A DNA stretch of 13,344 nt. It comes from Planctomycetaceae bacterium. Lineage in GTDB: Bacteria; Planctomycetota; MHYJ01; SBBU01. This document shows, piece after piece, positions 1 through 7,291 of this stretch. The notes beneath the pieces were generated by a model. The model worked only from the letters and a program-made list of their open reading frames with translations, did no database searches and had not been told where the DNA came from. Where the stretch lies: the NCBI GenBank assembly GCA_005239585.1, contig SBBU01000030.1:1-13344 (forward strand), in the 5' to 3' direction. Each line of letters opens with the position of its first letter. Positions within the stretch are counted from its first letter, which is position 1. The position numbers and the translations under genes were made by a program.

Positions 1-2567
1 ATTGCAAAGAGAAAAGAAGAACCTACCTGCTGGAAAAGCCTTGAAGAACCGGTGAATTCTGCCCTATAGCCAGAATGCAAGACTTGGGATGTGATCTCAT
101 TTGCCTTGGTTATTGCTTCTTTTTGAGAGTGTCCTACGGTTATATTGGACTGGATAGTTATAGCGCGCTCTCGGTTGCGTCTCGTTATGGTCTGCAGCGA
201 TGCCTCCTCTTTTACTTGGACTACATCTGAGAGGCGCAACAGCTTGCCTTCACGACTTTTGACAAAGAGCCGCTTTATGTCTTCCGGTCTTGACCTCTCA
301 TCTGAAATGAGCCGAATTCTGACATCATGTCGATGGTTGCCCTCTGTAAATTTGGCAACTCGAATGCCTCCAATTAGTGCGTTGATCGTATTGCCAATGG
401 TTAGGTTGCTCACCCCCAGATCAGTTGCTCGCTGTGGGTCAGGTATTATCTTCACCTCCGGCATGCCAAGGAGATAGTTGCTGTTGACGTTATACATCAG
501 CCCTGATTCCCTCATTTTTTCCATTATTTGATCGGAGTACTTGGCCAATTCATCCCAGTCCTGACCTGTTATTGTAAACTGGATTGGGAAGAGTCCTCCG
601 CGACCAACGAGTCCAACCATTGAGAGATCCGAGTCGTATGCACTAAAGCCCGGTATCGAGTTGAATCTGGCACGTATGACAGCCTGAAACTCCTGCTGTG
701 ATAACTGTTTTGGGCCCCGTTCTGTTCGAGGTTTGAGGGTTACGAACATGATGCCTGTATCTACCTCGCCGCCGCCGAATCCGCCGATGATTGCAAAGTA
801 TCGGTCCACCTCCGGTCTTGTAGCCAAAAATTCCTCACATTCACGGACCTTTTGGTCTGTATAACCAATTGATGAACCGGCTGGTGTCTGCATACGCACA
901 ACAAATCTTGACTGATCCTGCGCAGGAACAATTTCCTGATTCAATTTTGATGCCACGGTAATCGAGCCTGCAAAAAGGACCAGAGATCCTGCTAGGACAA
1001 TCCATGGCCGTTTGAGGCATCCAGAGAGGAGGTTTGAATAGCCGGATGTAAGAGTTTTATAAGTGCGGTTGACTCGGCTCTTTTGGTCTATGTCGGCGCG
1101 TAACATCTGTGAACATCTCATTGGAGTTAATGTAAGGGCCTCTAAGAGCGAGAGGCAGACTGCAATGGATATAGTTACACCAAACTGATAGAGAAATTTA
1201 CCAATGATTCCTTCCATGAAAGCGATTGGCAGGAATATTGCTACTATAGCCAATGTAGCGGCGATCGCAGCAAGAGTTATCTCTTTGGCGCCGCGGCTTG
1301 CTGCTGCAACACGATCTGCTCCCTTGTTCCTGTGTCTCACGATATTTTCAAGCACCATTATTGCATCATCTACTACAATTCCGACTGCCAGTGTCAGGCC
1401 AAGGAGTGTAAATGTGTTGAGAGTAAAACCTAAGAAATAGATTATCACAAAGCTCCCAATGATTGAGGTCGGGATAGAGAGCAGGATATTAAACGTTGAT
1501 GACAATGATCCGAGGAATAACCAGCAGACCACTGATGTAAGTATTACTGAAAGCACAAGTGAAAATTGCATCTCGCCAATCGATTCCTCGACGTACTTGG
1601 TGTTGTCAACAGTTATCGCCATTTCGACATTCTTGTCTTTCAACGACGGCTCAATTTCAGCAACCCTGGCTCTTACGGCCCTAGCTACATCAACTGCATT
1701 TGAGCCCGGAAGCTTTTTAACTCCTAGTCCGATTGACGGGACACCATTCGCTCTGGCCAGCCGCCTATGGTCTGCTAGTCCGTCCTCTACTACTGCTATG
1801 TCTTTGAGGTATATCGGTGCCTTGTTTCTATGTGCAATTATGATCTTTTTGAATCCTTCGGCAGATGGCGCCTCTCCGATTGAACGGACATTCATTTCAC
1901 GGTCAGATGTTTCTATCCTCCCAACCGGGAGTTCAATGTGTTCACGCTGTAGTGCGGCAATAACTTCTTCAACTGTGAGCTCCCTTGCCTCCATTTCCTC
2001 AAGCCTCAGCCAGATGCGCATATTTCTATCTAGATATCCACCCAGCATGATCTCACCTACACCTCGAACTGTCTGGAGCCTGTCTTTTACATAATCGCGG
2101 GCAATGTTAGTTAGCTCCTGCAAAGGGACATGACCTGAAATGGATATCCACATGATGGGATTGTCTTCCGGGTTGGTTTTGGTTACAACGGGCGGATCAA
2201 TGTCGCGAGGCAAGAGTCTCTGAACTTGAGCAAGCTTGGTCTGAATATCTTGGACTGAGGCATCGATGTCGCGGTTAAGGTCAAATTCAATGGTAATAGT
2301 GGCCATGCCGTGCCGTGCAGTGGAATTGATCTCACGGATAGATTGTATGCCCATTAGTACGTCTTCTACCGGGTCTATAACATCGCTTTCCATGACCTCA
2401 GGAGAGGCTCCATCTAATCGCAAGCTGATTGTCACTATAGGGAAATCGATATCGGGCATCTGGCCAATGCCAATCCTAGACACGGCAATAATGCCGAATA
2501 TGACAAGGAATGCATTGAGCATCCAGGCAAAAACCGGCTTTTTAATTGATATGTCTGATATTGACAT
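1..2567 (-). CDS. RND-family efflux pump, inner-membrane permease (partial, C-terminus beyond window)
   Basis: This is the proton-driven inner-membrane subunit of a tripartite efflux pump (AcrB/MexF-like, hydrophobe/amphiphile class). The reading frame is open from the ATG at 2567 to the left edge, giving about 855 of the roughly 1,030 residues usual for the family. The N-terminus (MSISDISIKKPVFAWML) begins TM1 in the manner typical of the family. The TM4 proton-relay motif VGIVVDDAIMVLENI is present with D400 and D401, equivalent to AcrB D407/D408. The TM4-TM6 block is followed by a second periplasmic half, and the window cuts just before TM7 (…SSRLFQQVGSSFLFA). I found no frameshift or internal stop in the stretches I translated. 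The ATG overlaps the TAA of the adaptor gene by one base (TAATG), so translation is probably coupled. The substrate cannot be read from sequence. The HAE1-like class is favoured over heavy-metal (CzcA) pumps, but this is not proven. The lysine of TM10 (AcrB K940) lies outside the window. Confidence 0.95.
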   Translation of the reverse strand, partial: MSISDISIKKPVFAWMLNAFLVIFGIIAVSRIGIGQMPDIDFPIVTISLRLDGASPEVMESDVIDPVEDVLMGIQSIREINSTARHGMATITIEFDLNRDIDASVQDIQTKLAQVQRLLPRDIDPPVVTKTNPEDNPIMWISISGHVPLQELTNIARDYVKDRLQTVRGVGEIMLGGYLDRNMRIWLRLEEMEARELTVEEVIAALQREHIELPVGRIETSDREMNVRSIGEAPSAEGFKKIIIAHRNKAPIYLKDIAVVEDGLADHRRLARANGVPSIGLGVKKLPGSNAVDVARAVRARVAEIEPSLKDKNVEMAITVDNTKYVEESIGEMQFSLVLSVILTSVVCWLFLGSLSSTFNILLSIPTSIIGSFVIIYFLGFTLNTFTLLGLTLAVGIVVDDAIMVLENIVRHRNKGADRVAAASRGAKEITLAAIAATLAIVAIFLPIAFMEGIIGKFLYQFGVTISIAVCLSLLEALTLTPMRCSQMLRADIDQKSRVNRTYKTLTSGYSNLLSGCLKRPWIVLAGSLVLFAGSITVASKLNQEIVPAQDQSRFVVRMQTPAGSSIGYTDQKVRECEEFLATRPEVDRYFAIIGGFGGGEVDTGIMFVTLKPRTERGPKQLSQQEFQAVIRARFNSIPGFSAYDSDLSMVGLVGRGGLFPIQFTITGQDWDELAKYSDQIMEKMRESGLMYNVNSNYLLGMPEVKIIPDPQRATDLGVSNLTIGNTINALIGGIRVAKFTEGNHRHDVRIRLISDERSRPEDIKRLFVKSREGKLLRLSDVVQVKEEASLQTITRRNRERAITIQSNITVGHSQKEAITKANEITSQVLHSGYRAEFTGSSRLFQQVGSSFLFA

Positions 2568-3667
2568 TATTTGAGTTCTTTTGTGATCTCGACTTCAATT
2601 CCATCCCGAAGGGCCGCGGCACCATCAACTGCGATAGTTTGATCTGCTGATAACCCCTCAACGATTTCCACCCCATGTGTAGTTCGAAGACCGAGTTTCA
2701 CTTTCGCTGATTTCACTTTTTTCTTGTCATCAACCAGATAAACAATGAATCCCCTCTCTGTTGGCAGGACGGCACGTTCTGGGATGATCGTAGCCTTGGG
2801 TTTTGCTGTTACGATTTTGATAGAGGTAAAGTATCCAGCCCTGAAATTTTCATTTTTCTCAAGGATTTCAGCCTTACACTCGACGGATCGGGTGGCAGAA
2901 TCCGCCTTTTGGTTCATGTGGAATAGTTTCGATTTGAATGAAATGTCTGGCGTACTACGAAGGGTGAAGAGAATTTCATGGTCAGGTTTAAGAAGTGAAG
3001 CCTCCTGCTCAGGGACAGTGAATTTGAGATACAATTTATCTACATTGAGAATAGTAGCAACCACAGTTTCTGCCCTGACGTATTCACCTTTTGAGACTAA
3101 TTTCTTGTTGATGATCCCTGCAATAGGCGATTTTACATGGGCATCTCGATAGTTGCGCTTGGCCAGCTCCACGTCAATTCTTGCCCGTTCCAGATCGGCG
3201 ATAGATTTAACGAGGTCGGCCCTCCATATCGCCATTTGTTCCTCTGTAACCCATTCTTTGTTTTGTTTTTTTCCCTCGATGTATAGGTTTAGGCGGTTGT
3301 TGTAGACTGTATGGGCGGCCTCTGCCTGTGCTAATGCCCTTTGATGATCTGCCTCTGCCCGCTGCTGAGCAAGGTGGAATTTTTCTATCTCAATCTCAAC
3401 AAGTGTGGTCTTGACATTGACCTTATCTCCTTCTTTGAACTTGACATCATCGATTAGACCTGCGACACGTGCAGGGATGTTGATTTCTTCAGAGGCATCA
3501 ATTGACCCGACGGCGTTTATGGTGTACTCGATTTCATGTGTGACTGCCTTGGTAATCGTCACAATGGGTTTGCGTTTGGGAGGTTGTGTGGCGGAGCTCT
3601 GACCTTCTGGTGAGCGTCCACAGGAAGTAACAACGGCAAGCAGAAATATTATTAAAAACTTGGTCAT
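2567..3667 (-). CDS. RND efflux periplasmic adaptor (membrane fusion protein), lipoprotein
   Basis: This 366-aa HlyD/AcrA-type adaptor bridges the RND pump and the outer-membrane channel in the periplasm. Residues 1-16 form a lipoprotein signal with lipobox VTSC (lipidated Cys16), so it is probably anchored in the inner membrane as AcrA is. A first lipoyl half lies near residues 65-95 (ARVAGLIDDVKFKEGDKV). An alanine/glutamate-rich alpha-hairpin follows (about 95-165). The second lipoyl half is KSPIAGIINKKLVSKGEYV. A beta-barrel and membrane-proximal domain end the protein (…PERAVLPTERGFIVYLV…). The start ATG overlaps the upstream tolC-like gene's TGA (ATGA), and its own TAA overlaps the pump's ATG. 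That arrangement suggests stoichiometric, coupled translation of the three pump parts. Length is normal for the family. Confidence 0.95.
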   Translation of the reverse strand: MTKFLIIFLLAVVTSCGRSPEGQSSATQPPKRKPIVTITKAVTHEIEYTINAVGSIDASEEINIPARVAGLIDDVKFKEGDKVNVKTTLVEIEIEKFHLAQQRAEADHQRALAQAEAAHTVYNNRLNLYIEGKKQNKEWVTEEQMAIWRADLVKSIADLERARIDVELAKRNYRDAHVKSPIAGIINKKLVSKGEYVRAETVVATILNVDKLYLKFTVPEQEASLLKPDHEILFTLRSTPDISFKSKLFHMNQKADSATRSVECKAEILEKNENFRAGYFTSIKIVTAKPKATIIPERAVLPTERGFIVYLVDDKKKVKSAKVKLGLRTTHGVEIVEGLSADQTIAVDGAAALRDGIEVEITKELK

Positions 3668-5043
3668 TTTAGCCCTAGTGGTAATGATCCGCTCTGAATC
3701 TCAAGTTCTACGAGCGCCAGCTTTTGTTCAAATCGCACCCTGTCGAGCTCTAGTTTGGCCTTTTGAAGGGCATTGAATGCCGTGAGTTCTTCGATGTTAG
3801 TAGCAATGTTCTGGCGATATTCTGCCTGAACAAGTTCATAATTCTCCTGTGCGCTTTTGAGCGCCTTGGCTAATGACACCCTTTCGCTTTGAAGCGCTTT
3901 AATATCTGCCCAAGCCTTATTGATGCTTAGAGAAATATTTCGTGTGAGCTGATCAAACTTGAACAGTAATTTTCGGATGTTAGAGTGGGCCTCGCGAAGT
4001 TTTGCTTGTGTCTTGCCTCCCTCAAATATCGGTATTTCGGTTGTAAGTAGAATGTCCCAGTCAATACCCTTGCTGATTCCCATGCGGTGGGTATAGTAGT
4101 TGGAGTCGAGGTTAATTGATGGGAGATAGCCCGACAGGGCAATTCCTATTGATTCTTCTTCTGCTTTTATCTGTTTTTGAAGGGCTATTACATCGCTTCT
4201 TCCAGCTAGCGCCCTTTGTATATATTTTTCGACATCTAGCGGATCGTTGGGGTCAGGGATTGTATCTTCAAGTTTTTTCTGCTGACTCAATCCTGTAACA
4301 AATTTTAACGCCTCCCATGCTACAGAGAGGACACCCTTGAGTTTTTCAAGCTGTGCTTCTATTGAGTAGACTTGGGCCTCTTGAGAGAGCACCTCTGAAC
4401 GGCGCGACATTTTGGCCTTGTTTCGCTGAACTAGTTCTTCTAGTCGTTCGCTGGCGAGCTTGTGAGAGTGTTTCATAGTCTCGACTTGTTTTTCAAGCAG
4501 CAGGACTGTGTAGAATGCCTCGGATACATCTAAAAAGAGATTCAGGCGGAGGTGGCGTATCTGATGTTCCTTTGCCTCATGTAGGATTGAAAACTGACGG
4601 ATGGAATATAATTCTCTCATCCCGCTGAATATTGGCTGTCTAAGAGCAAGCTTGTATTCTGTTCTCTCTTTGAGCCGAAAACTTTGTGAGACAAAGCCTT
4701 CCTGACCTGTATTTCGTACATCTTGGATTATGTAAGAACTTCTTAAAGAGATGTTTGGCAATATTGCCCCGATTGCCTCTTGGTATAAAGACTGGATGCG
4801 GATAAGCTCCTCACTCTCTATCTTCAATGATTCGCTCCTGTGGATTGCCATCTGATAGCATTCGTTTAGCGTGATTTCCTTCTTGGAGGCTAGTTTCTCA
4901 AACATGATTTGTGCGTCATTTCTGGATTTTATTGATGGCTGTAGCTCCCAGAATGTTCGTTCATATTGCCATCTGTCCTTCGTCTCATTTACAGAACAGC
5001 CTGTTATCGCGAGTGTGCTTATGATAATTACCAATGTTTTCAA
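3664..5043 (-). CDS. TolC-like outer-membrane efflux lipoprotein (OEP family)
   Basis: This 459-aa outer-membrane factor forms the exit duct of the tripartite pump. A lipoprotein signal ends in ITGC (Cys16), as in the OprM/NodT-type lipidated members. The body shows the two OEP repeats of long coiled helices separated by short beta segments. Examples are LNECYQMAIHRSESLK, the first strand region NISLRSSYI, and the second repeat from about residue 270 (RSDVIALQKQIKAEEESIGIALSGYLPSINLDSNYY). The start is TTG, not ATG: TTG AAA ACA at 5043. It gives an intact signal peptide and is preceded by GAGG at 5051-5054 with 7 nt spacing. Only 4 bp separate it from the MarR stop codon. It probably works with the two pump genes that follow. 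Confidence 0.93.
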   Translation of the reverse strand: MKTLVIIISTLAITGCSVNETKDRWQYERTFWELQPSIKSRNDAQIMFEKLASKKEITLNECYQMAIHRSESLKIESEELIRIQSLYQEAIGAILPNISLRSSYIIQDVRNTGQEGFVSQSFRLKERTEYKLALRQPIFSGMRELYSIRQFSILHEAKEHQIRHLRLNLFLDVSEAFYTVLLLEKQVETMKHSHKLASERLEELVQRNKAKMSRRSEVLSQEAQVYSIEAQLEKLKGVLSVAWEALKFVTGLSQQKKLEDTIPDPNDPLDVEKYIQRALAGRSDVIALQKQIKAEEESIGIALSGYLPSINLDSNYYTHRMGISKGIDWDILLTTEIPIFEGGKTQAKLREAHSNIRKLLFKFDQLTRNISLSINKAWADIKALQSERVSLAKALKSAQENYELVQAEYRQNIATNIEELTAFNALQKAKLELDRVRFEQKLALVELEIQSGSLPLGLK

Positions 5044-5047
5044 GGAA

Positions 5048-5527
5048 TTACCTCAAAATTTCGGTTTTGATCCTTGTTTTTTGACGATTCTCTTTGGTTT
5101 TCTCCCATTTTCCGATAATGTCGCTTAGCGTTTGAAGGGCAGAGGACATGCGCTGAATATCAGAGTTATCAAGTGATAGAAATAACCTCTGAAATCTCTC
5201 ACGGCGTCTTTCCGTGTGGCTTGCCATAAGTCTCAAAGCCTTTTGTGTAAGAGTCAATACCACTTGTCGTCTATCCTTTTTTGACTGGAGACGCTGGATG
5301 TATTTCTGCAGTACTAGTCGATCTATAAGTTCAGTGGCTGTTGAATTTGAGATTCCAAGCAGGCGTGCAACCTCGCTTGAAGTAGCTGATTTTTTCATTT
5401 CTAAGAGCCACAAGACTCTCATTTGTGCAATAGTTATCGAGCCTGAAAAGGGCTTTCTGGCTGGGATGGAAAAGAATCGCGCCAGAACTGATTGAAAGAG
5501 CATATCTATTAGTTCTATGTCTGCCAT
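5048..5527 (-). CDS. MarR-family transcriptional regulator
   Basis: This 159-aa winged-helix regulator is the first gene of the efflux operon and probably its autorepressor. The DNA-binding core is visible. Helices cover residues about 33-45 (IAQMRVLWLLEMK). The helix-turn-helix spans about 48-74 (ATSSEVARLLGISNSTATELIDRLV). The wing contains the family's DR signature, KKDRRQVVLTLT, with D85, R86 and R87. N- and C-terminal helices form the dimer interface. The ATG at 5527 has no good Shine-Dalgarno. A promoter lies at 5561-5589 and an inverted repeat at 5533-5545, between the predicted transcription start and the ATG. MarR proteins usually release DNA on binding a small phenolic or hydrophobic ligand or by cysteine oxidation. 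I see no cysteine in this one, so ligand binding is the likelier signal (inference). Confidence 0.93.
   Translation of the reverse strand: MADIELIDMLFQSVLARFFSIPARKPFSGSITIAQMRVLWLLEMKKSATSSEVARLLGISNSTATELIDRLVLQKYIQRLQSKKDRRQVVLTLTQKALRLMASHTERRRERFQRLFLSLDNSDIQRMSSALQTLSDIIGKWEKTKENRQKTRIKTEILR
5051..5054 (-). promoter_or_regulatory. Ribosome binding site that decides the TTG start of the TolC-like gene
   Basis: GAGG on the minus strand lies 7 nt before the TTG at 5043 and abuts the TAA stop of the MarR gene (…TTGAGGTAATTCCTTG). The Shine-Dalgarno site therefore lies inside the last codons of the regulator, so ribosomes terminating there could reload. It supports the non-ATG start, since the next downstream candidate would remove the signal peptide. 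Confidence 0.7.
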
Positions 5528-5532
5528 AGTAG

Positions 5533-5558
5533 TTCGGTAACCGAAATATTAGGTTATC
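5533..5558. promoter_or_regulatory. Putative MarR operator
   Basis: TTCGGT-A-ACCGAA (5533-5545) is a perfect 6+6 inverted repeat. GGTAACC (5536-5542) and GGTTATC (5552-5558) also form spaced half-sites TAACC…GGTTA. Further out, AGGTTA recurs at 5551-5556 and 5570-5575. The site lies at and just downstream of the predicted marR transcription start, where binding would block transcription. Operator assignment is inference from position and symmetry. Confidence 0.55.
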
Positions 5559-5560
5559 AA

Positions 5561-5589
5561 AGTATATGCAGGTTAGTGCACGAAATCAA
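5561..5589 (-). promoter_or_regulatory. Predicted sigma-70-type promoter of the marR-efflux operon
   Basis: On the minus strand, TTGATT (5589-5584) and TATACT (5566-5561) are separated by 17 bp. They match the -35 consensus at 4/6 and the -10 consensus at 5/6. The predicted start is around 5554, giving a leader of about 27 nt that contains the inverted repeat at 5533-5545. No other candidate pair in front of this gene is as good. Confidence 0.5.
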
Positions 5590-5600
5590 GTCAATCCACA

Positions 5601-5628
5601 TTGCTTTACATTTAATAAACGTTACAAT
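5601..5628 (+). promoter_or_regulatory. Weak candidate promoter of the protease-aroA unit
   Basis: TACAAT (5623-5628) matches the -10 consensus at 5/6. TTGCTT (5601-5606), 16 bp upstream, matches the -35 poorly. The expected transcription start, 6-8 bases after the -10, falls at or next to the ATG at 5636. A leaderless or nearly leaderless mRNA is therefore possible, consistent with the absence of a Shine-Dalgarno there. Confidence 0.3.
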
Positions 5629-5635
5629 CAAAGTT

Positions 5636-5998
5636 ATGGATTTGTTTAAGGTCAAGGTTAAAGTTTCATCTCCACATGAAGCAATACCAACCCTTGGGGA
5701 AGAAGCTGAGCTTCTTGTTGATTCAGGAGCTACCTATACATGTCTTCCTAAGGATATCGTGGAAAAATTAGGGTTAAAAAAACTTGGTTCAATAAAAGTA
5801 CAGTTAGCTAATGGCAGTTTTATCGAGAAAAATTATGGTGGCGCTATTATTTTTGAAGGTAAGCCGGTAATGACCACGATCATTTTTGCGACAGACGGCG
5901 ATATCCCTGTTTTGGGCGCTACGACACTGGAACAGGCGGCATTCGCCATTGACCCTGTGGGACAGCACCTCGTGCCAGTGCAGGCGATACAGGCATAA
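5636..5998 (+). CDS. Retropepsin-like aspartic protease (clan AA), small cytoplasmic
   Basis: This 120-aa single-domain protein carries the retropepsin active site LLVDSGATYTCLP (catalytic D29, S30, G31). Near the C-terminus it has the second hallmark, a hydrophobic-hydrophobic-glycine (PVLGATTLE). The stretch between them (LANGSFIEKNYGGAIIFEG) can supply the flap. One Asp per chain implies a homodimer, as in viral retropepsins. There is no signal peptide or membrane segment, so it should be cytoplasmic. A GTG at 5576 would extend the frame by 20 residues. I prefer the ATG at 5636 because such bacterial proteins typically start just before the FKVKVKV strand and because the upstream DNA carries promoter elements. 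The gene is in frame with aroA and 6 bp from it. Its substrate is unknown; the fold assignment is firm, but actual protease activity is inferred. Confidence 0.85.
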   Translation: MDLFKVKVKVSSPHEAIPTLGEEAELLVDSGATYTCLPKDIVEKLGLKKLGSIKVQLANGSFIEKNYGGAIIFEGKPVMTTIIFATDGDIPVLGATTLEQAAFAIDPVGQHLVPVQAIQA

Positions 5999-6004
5999 TA
6001 AACC

Positions 6005-7276
6005 TTGTATAGCACAGCAAGGATCAAGCCTCTCTCGAGGACGGAGCTAAGAGTAAAAGTTCCCGGCTCAAAATCGGTTACTAATAGGGCATTGATATGT
6101 GCCTCTCTTGCAGAAGGGAGGACAATTCTTAGAAACGCATCGTTTTCAGATGACAGTAAATATCTTGTGGAGGCGCTGGCAAAGACAGGTACAAAGCTCA
6201 CACTGAACAAAACTGAGAAAGAAGTAATAGTTGTTGGGGAGGCTAGTGATAAAGGGCCAGCTACAGAGATATTTTTCATGGGAAATGCTGGGACATCGCT
6301 CAGATTCATTCTGTCATATCTTGCGCTAAAAAAAGGGTTATACACAGTTGATGGAGATCAGAGAATGCGTGAGCGGCCGATAGGGGTGTTAGTAGATGCC
6401 CTCAATTCAATAGGGGCCCAAATAAAATATGTGATTAATGAAGGTTTTCCTCCAATACTTGTTGAAGCTAATGGTTTAAAGGGTGGTTCAGTGAGAATTA
6501 GAGCACCAGAATCCAGTCAATTTATATCATCTTTGCTCATGGCCGCTCCCTATACAGAGCAGGGCATACGTATTGATGGTTCAGACCTGGTTTCAGAAGG
6601 TTATATCAATCTTACTTGTAGCGTGATGAGTTCGTTCGGAGTGAAGGCTGGGGGTTTGTCTGTTATGCCGGGCAAATATCAGCCGGCAGATTATTTTGTC
6701 GAGAGCGACTATTCGCTTGCTAATTATTTTTTGGCGATCCCTTCGGTGGTTAAAGGTTTCGTTGAGGTCGAGGGTTTAAACCAGTCGAGCGCTCAGCCAG
6801 AAAAAGGTTTTCTTGATGTGCTTAAACGGATGGGATTGAAGATAACATGGTCAGGAAACAAGGTACGTGTTGAACCCGGCACACTCACTGGAATTGATGT
6901 GGATATGAGTCAGATGGTAGATTCTGTTCAGACGCTTGCCTTTATCAGTCTCTTTGCAGGAGGTCCAACCGTGATTAGAAATGTCCCAAATCTTCGTGTC
7001 AAGGAAACAGACAGAATAAAGGCACTTGCAGTGGAGCTCTCTAAGCTTGGAGCGAAGGTTGAGGAGTTTTCTGACGGTCTTGGGATTGAACCGCCGAAAA
7101 AACTCAAGCCTGCTGCCGTAGATACATATAACGATCACAGGATGGCGATGAGCGCGGCAGTTGTAGCGTTGGCTCAGGATGGAATTGTCATTAACAATCC
7201 AATGTGCGTTACAAAAAGTTTTCCGGAATTCTTTCAGGTCCTTTCAGAGTCAGGAGTAAATGTAATTTTTGAGTAA
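6005..7276 (+). CDS. aroA: 3-phosphoshikimate 1-carboxyvinyltransferase (EPSP synthase)
   Basis: This cytoplasmic enzyme of the shikimate pathway transfers enolpyruvyl from PEP to shikimate-3-phosphate. At 423 aa it is full length. All family motifs are present: VPGSKSVTNRA (K23, S24, R28), GNAGTSLRF (N94-T97), GDQRMRERPIG, SSQFISSLLMA, the catalytic Asp in MVDSVQTLA (D306), VKETDR (333-337), YNDHRMAMS (D377-H378-R379) and CVTKSFPEFF near the end. TTG at 6005 is the only initiator between the in-frame TAA stops at 5996-6001 and the essential PGSK motif, so the start is secure. There is no clear Shine-Dalgarno, so reinitiation after the protease gene is likely. The residue aligned with E. coli Pro101 is Phe here. 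No other aro gene is in the window. Downstream, the lipoprotein gene converges after 15 bp. Confidence 0.97.
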   Translation: MYSTARIKPLSRTELRVKVPGSKSVTNRALICASLAEGRTILRNASFSDDSKYLVEALAKTGTKLTLNKTEKEVIVVGEASDKGPATEIFFMGNAGTSLRFILSYLALKKGLYTVDGDQRMRERPIGVLVDALNSIGAQIKYVINEGFPPILVEANGLKGGSVRIRAPESSQFISSLLMAAPYTEQGIRIDGSDLVSEGYINLTCSVMSSFGVKAGGLSVMPGKYQPADYFVESDYSLANYFLAIPSVVKGFVEVEGLNQSSAQPEKGFLDVLKRMGLKITWSGNKVRVEPGTLTGIDVDMSQMVDSVQTLAFISLFAGGPTVIRNVPNLRVKETDRIKALAVELSKLGAKVEEFSDGLGIEPPKKLKPAAVDTYNDHRMAMSAAVVALAQDGIVINNPMCVTKSFPEFFQVLSESGVNVIFE

Positions 7277-7291
7277 TGTCAGATTCAGCAG

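Noticed and set aside
145..477. Plus-strand frames of 60-140 aa opposite the efflux and export genes (for example 145-477, 2745-3152, 12733-13017)
   Set aside because: They are antisense to clear conserved genes, lack ribosome sites and show low-complexity or arbitrary composition.
1459..2094. 211-aa open frame on the plus strand inside the RND gene
   Set aside because: It lies antisense to a well-conserved pump region whose translation on the minus strand is continuous and family-typical. The plus-strand product is Ser/Thr-rich and resembles nothing; it is a shadow frame.
5576..5635. GTG start at 5576 for the retropepsin
   Set aside because: It would add 20 residues overlapping promoter-like DNA. 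The ATG at 5636 gives the usual start before the first beta strand. Not excluded experimentally.
5833..6345. 170-aa minus-strand frame across the protease-aroA junction
   Set aside because: It is antisense to the retropepsin C-terminus and the aroA N-terminus, both with recognisable motifs; no ribosome site was seen.
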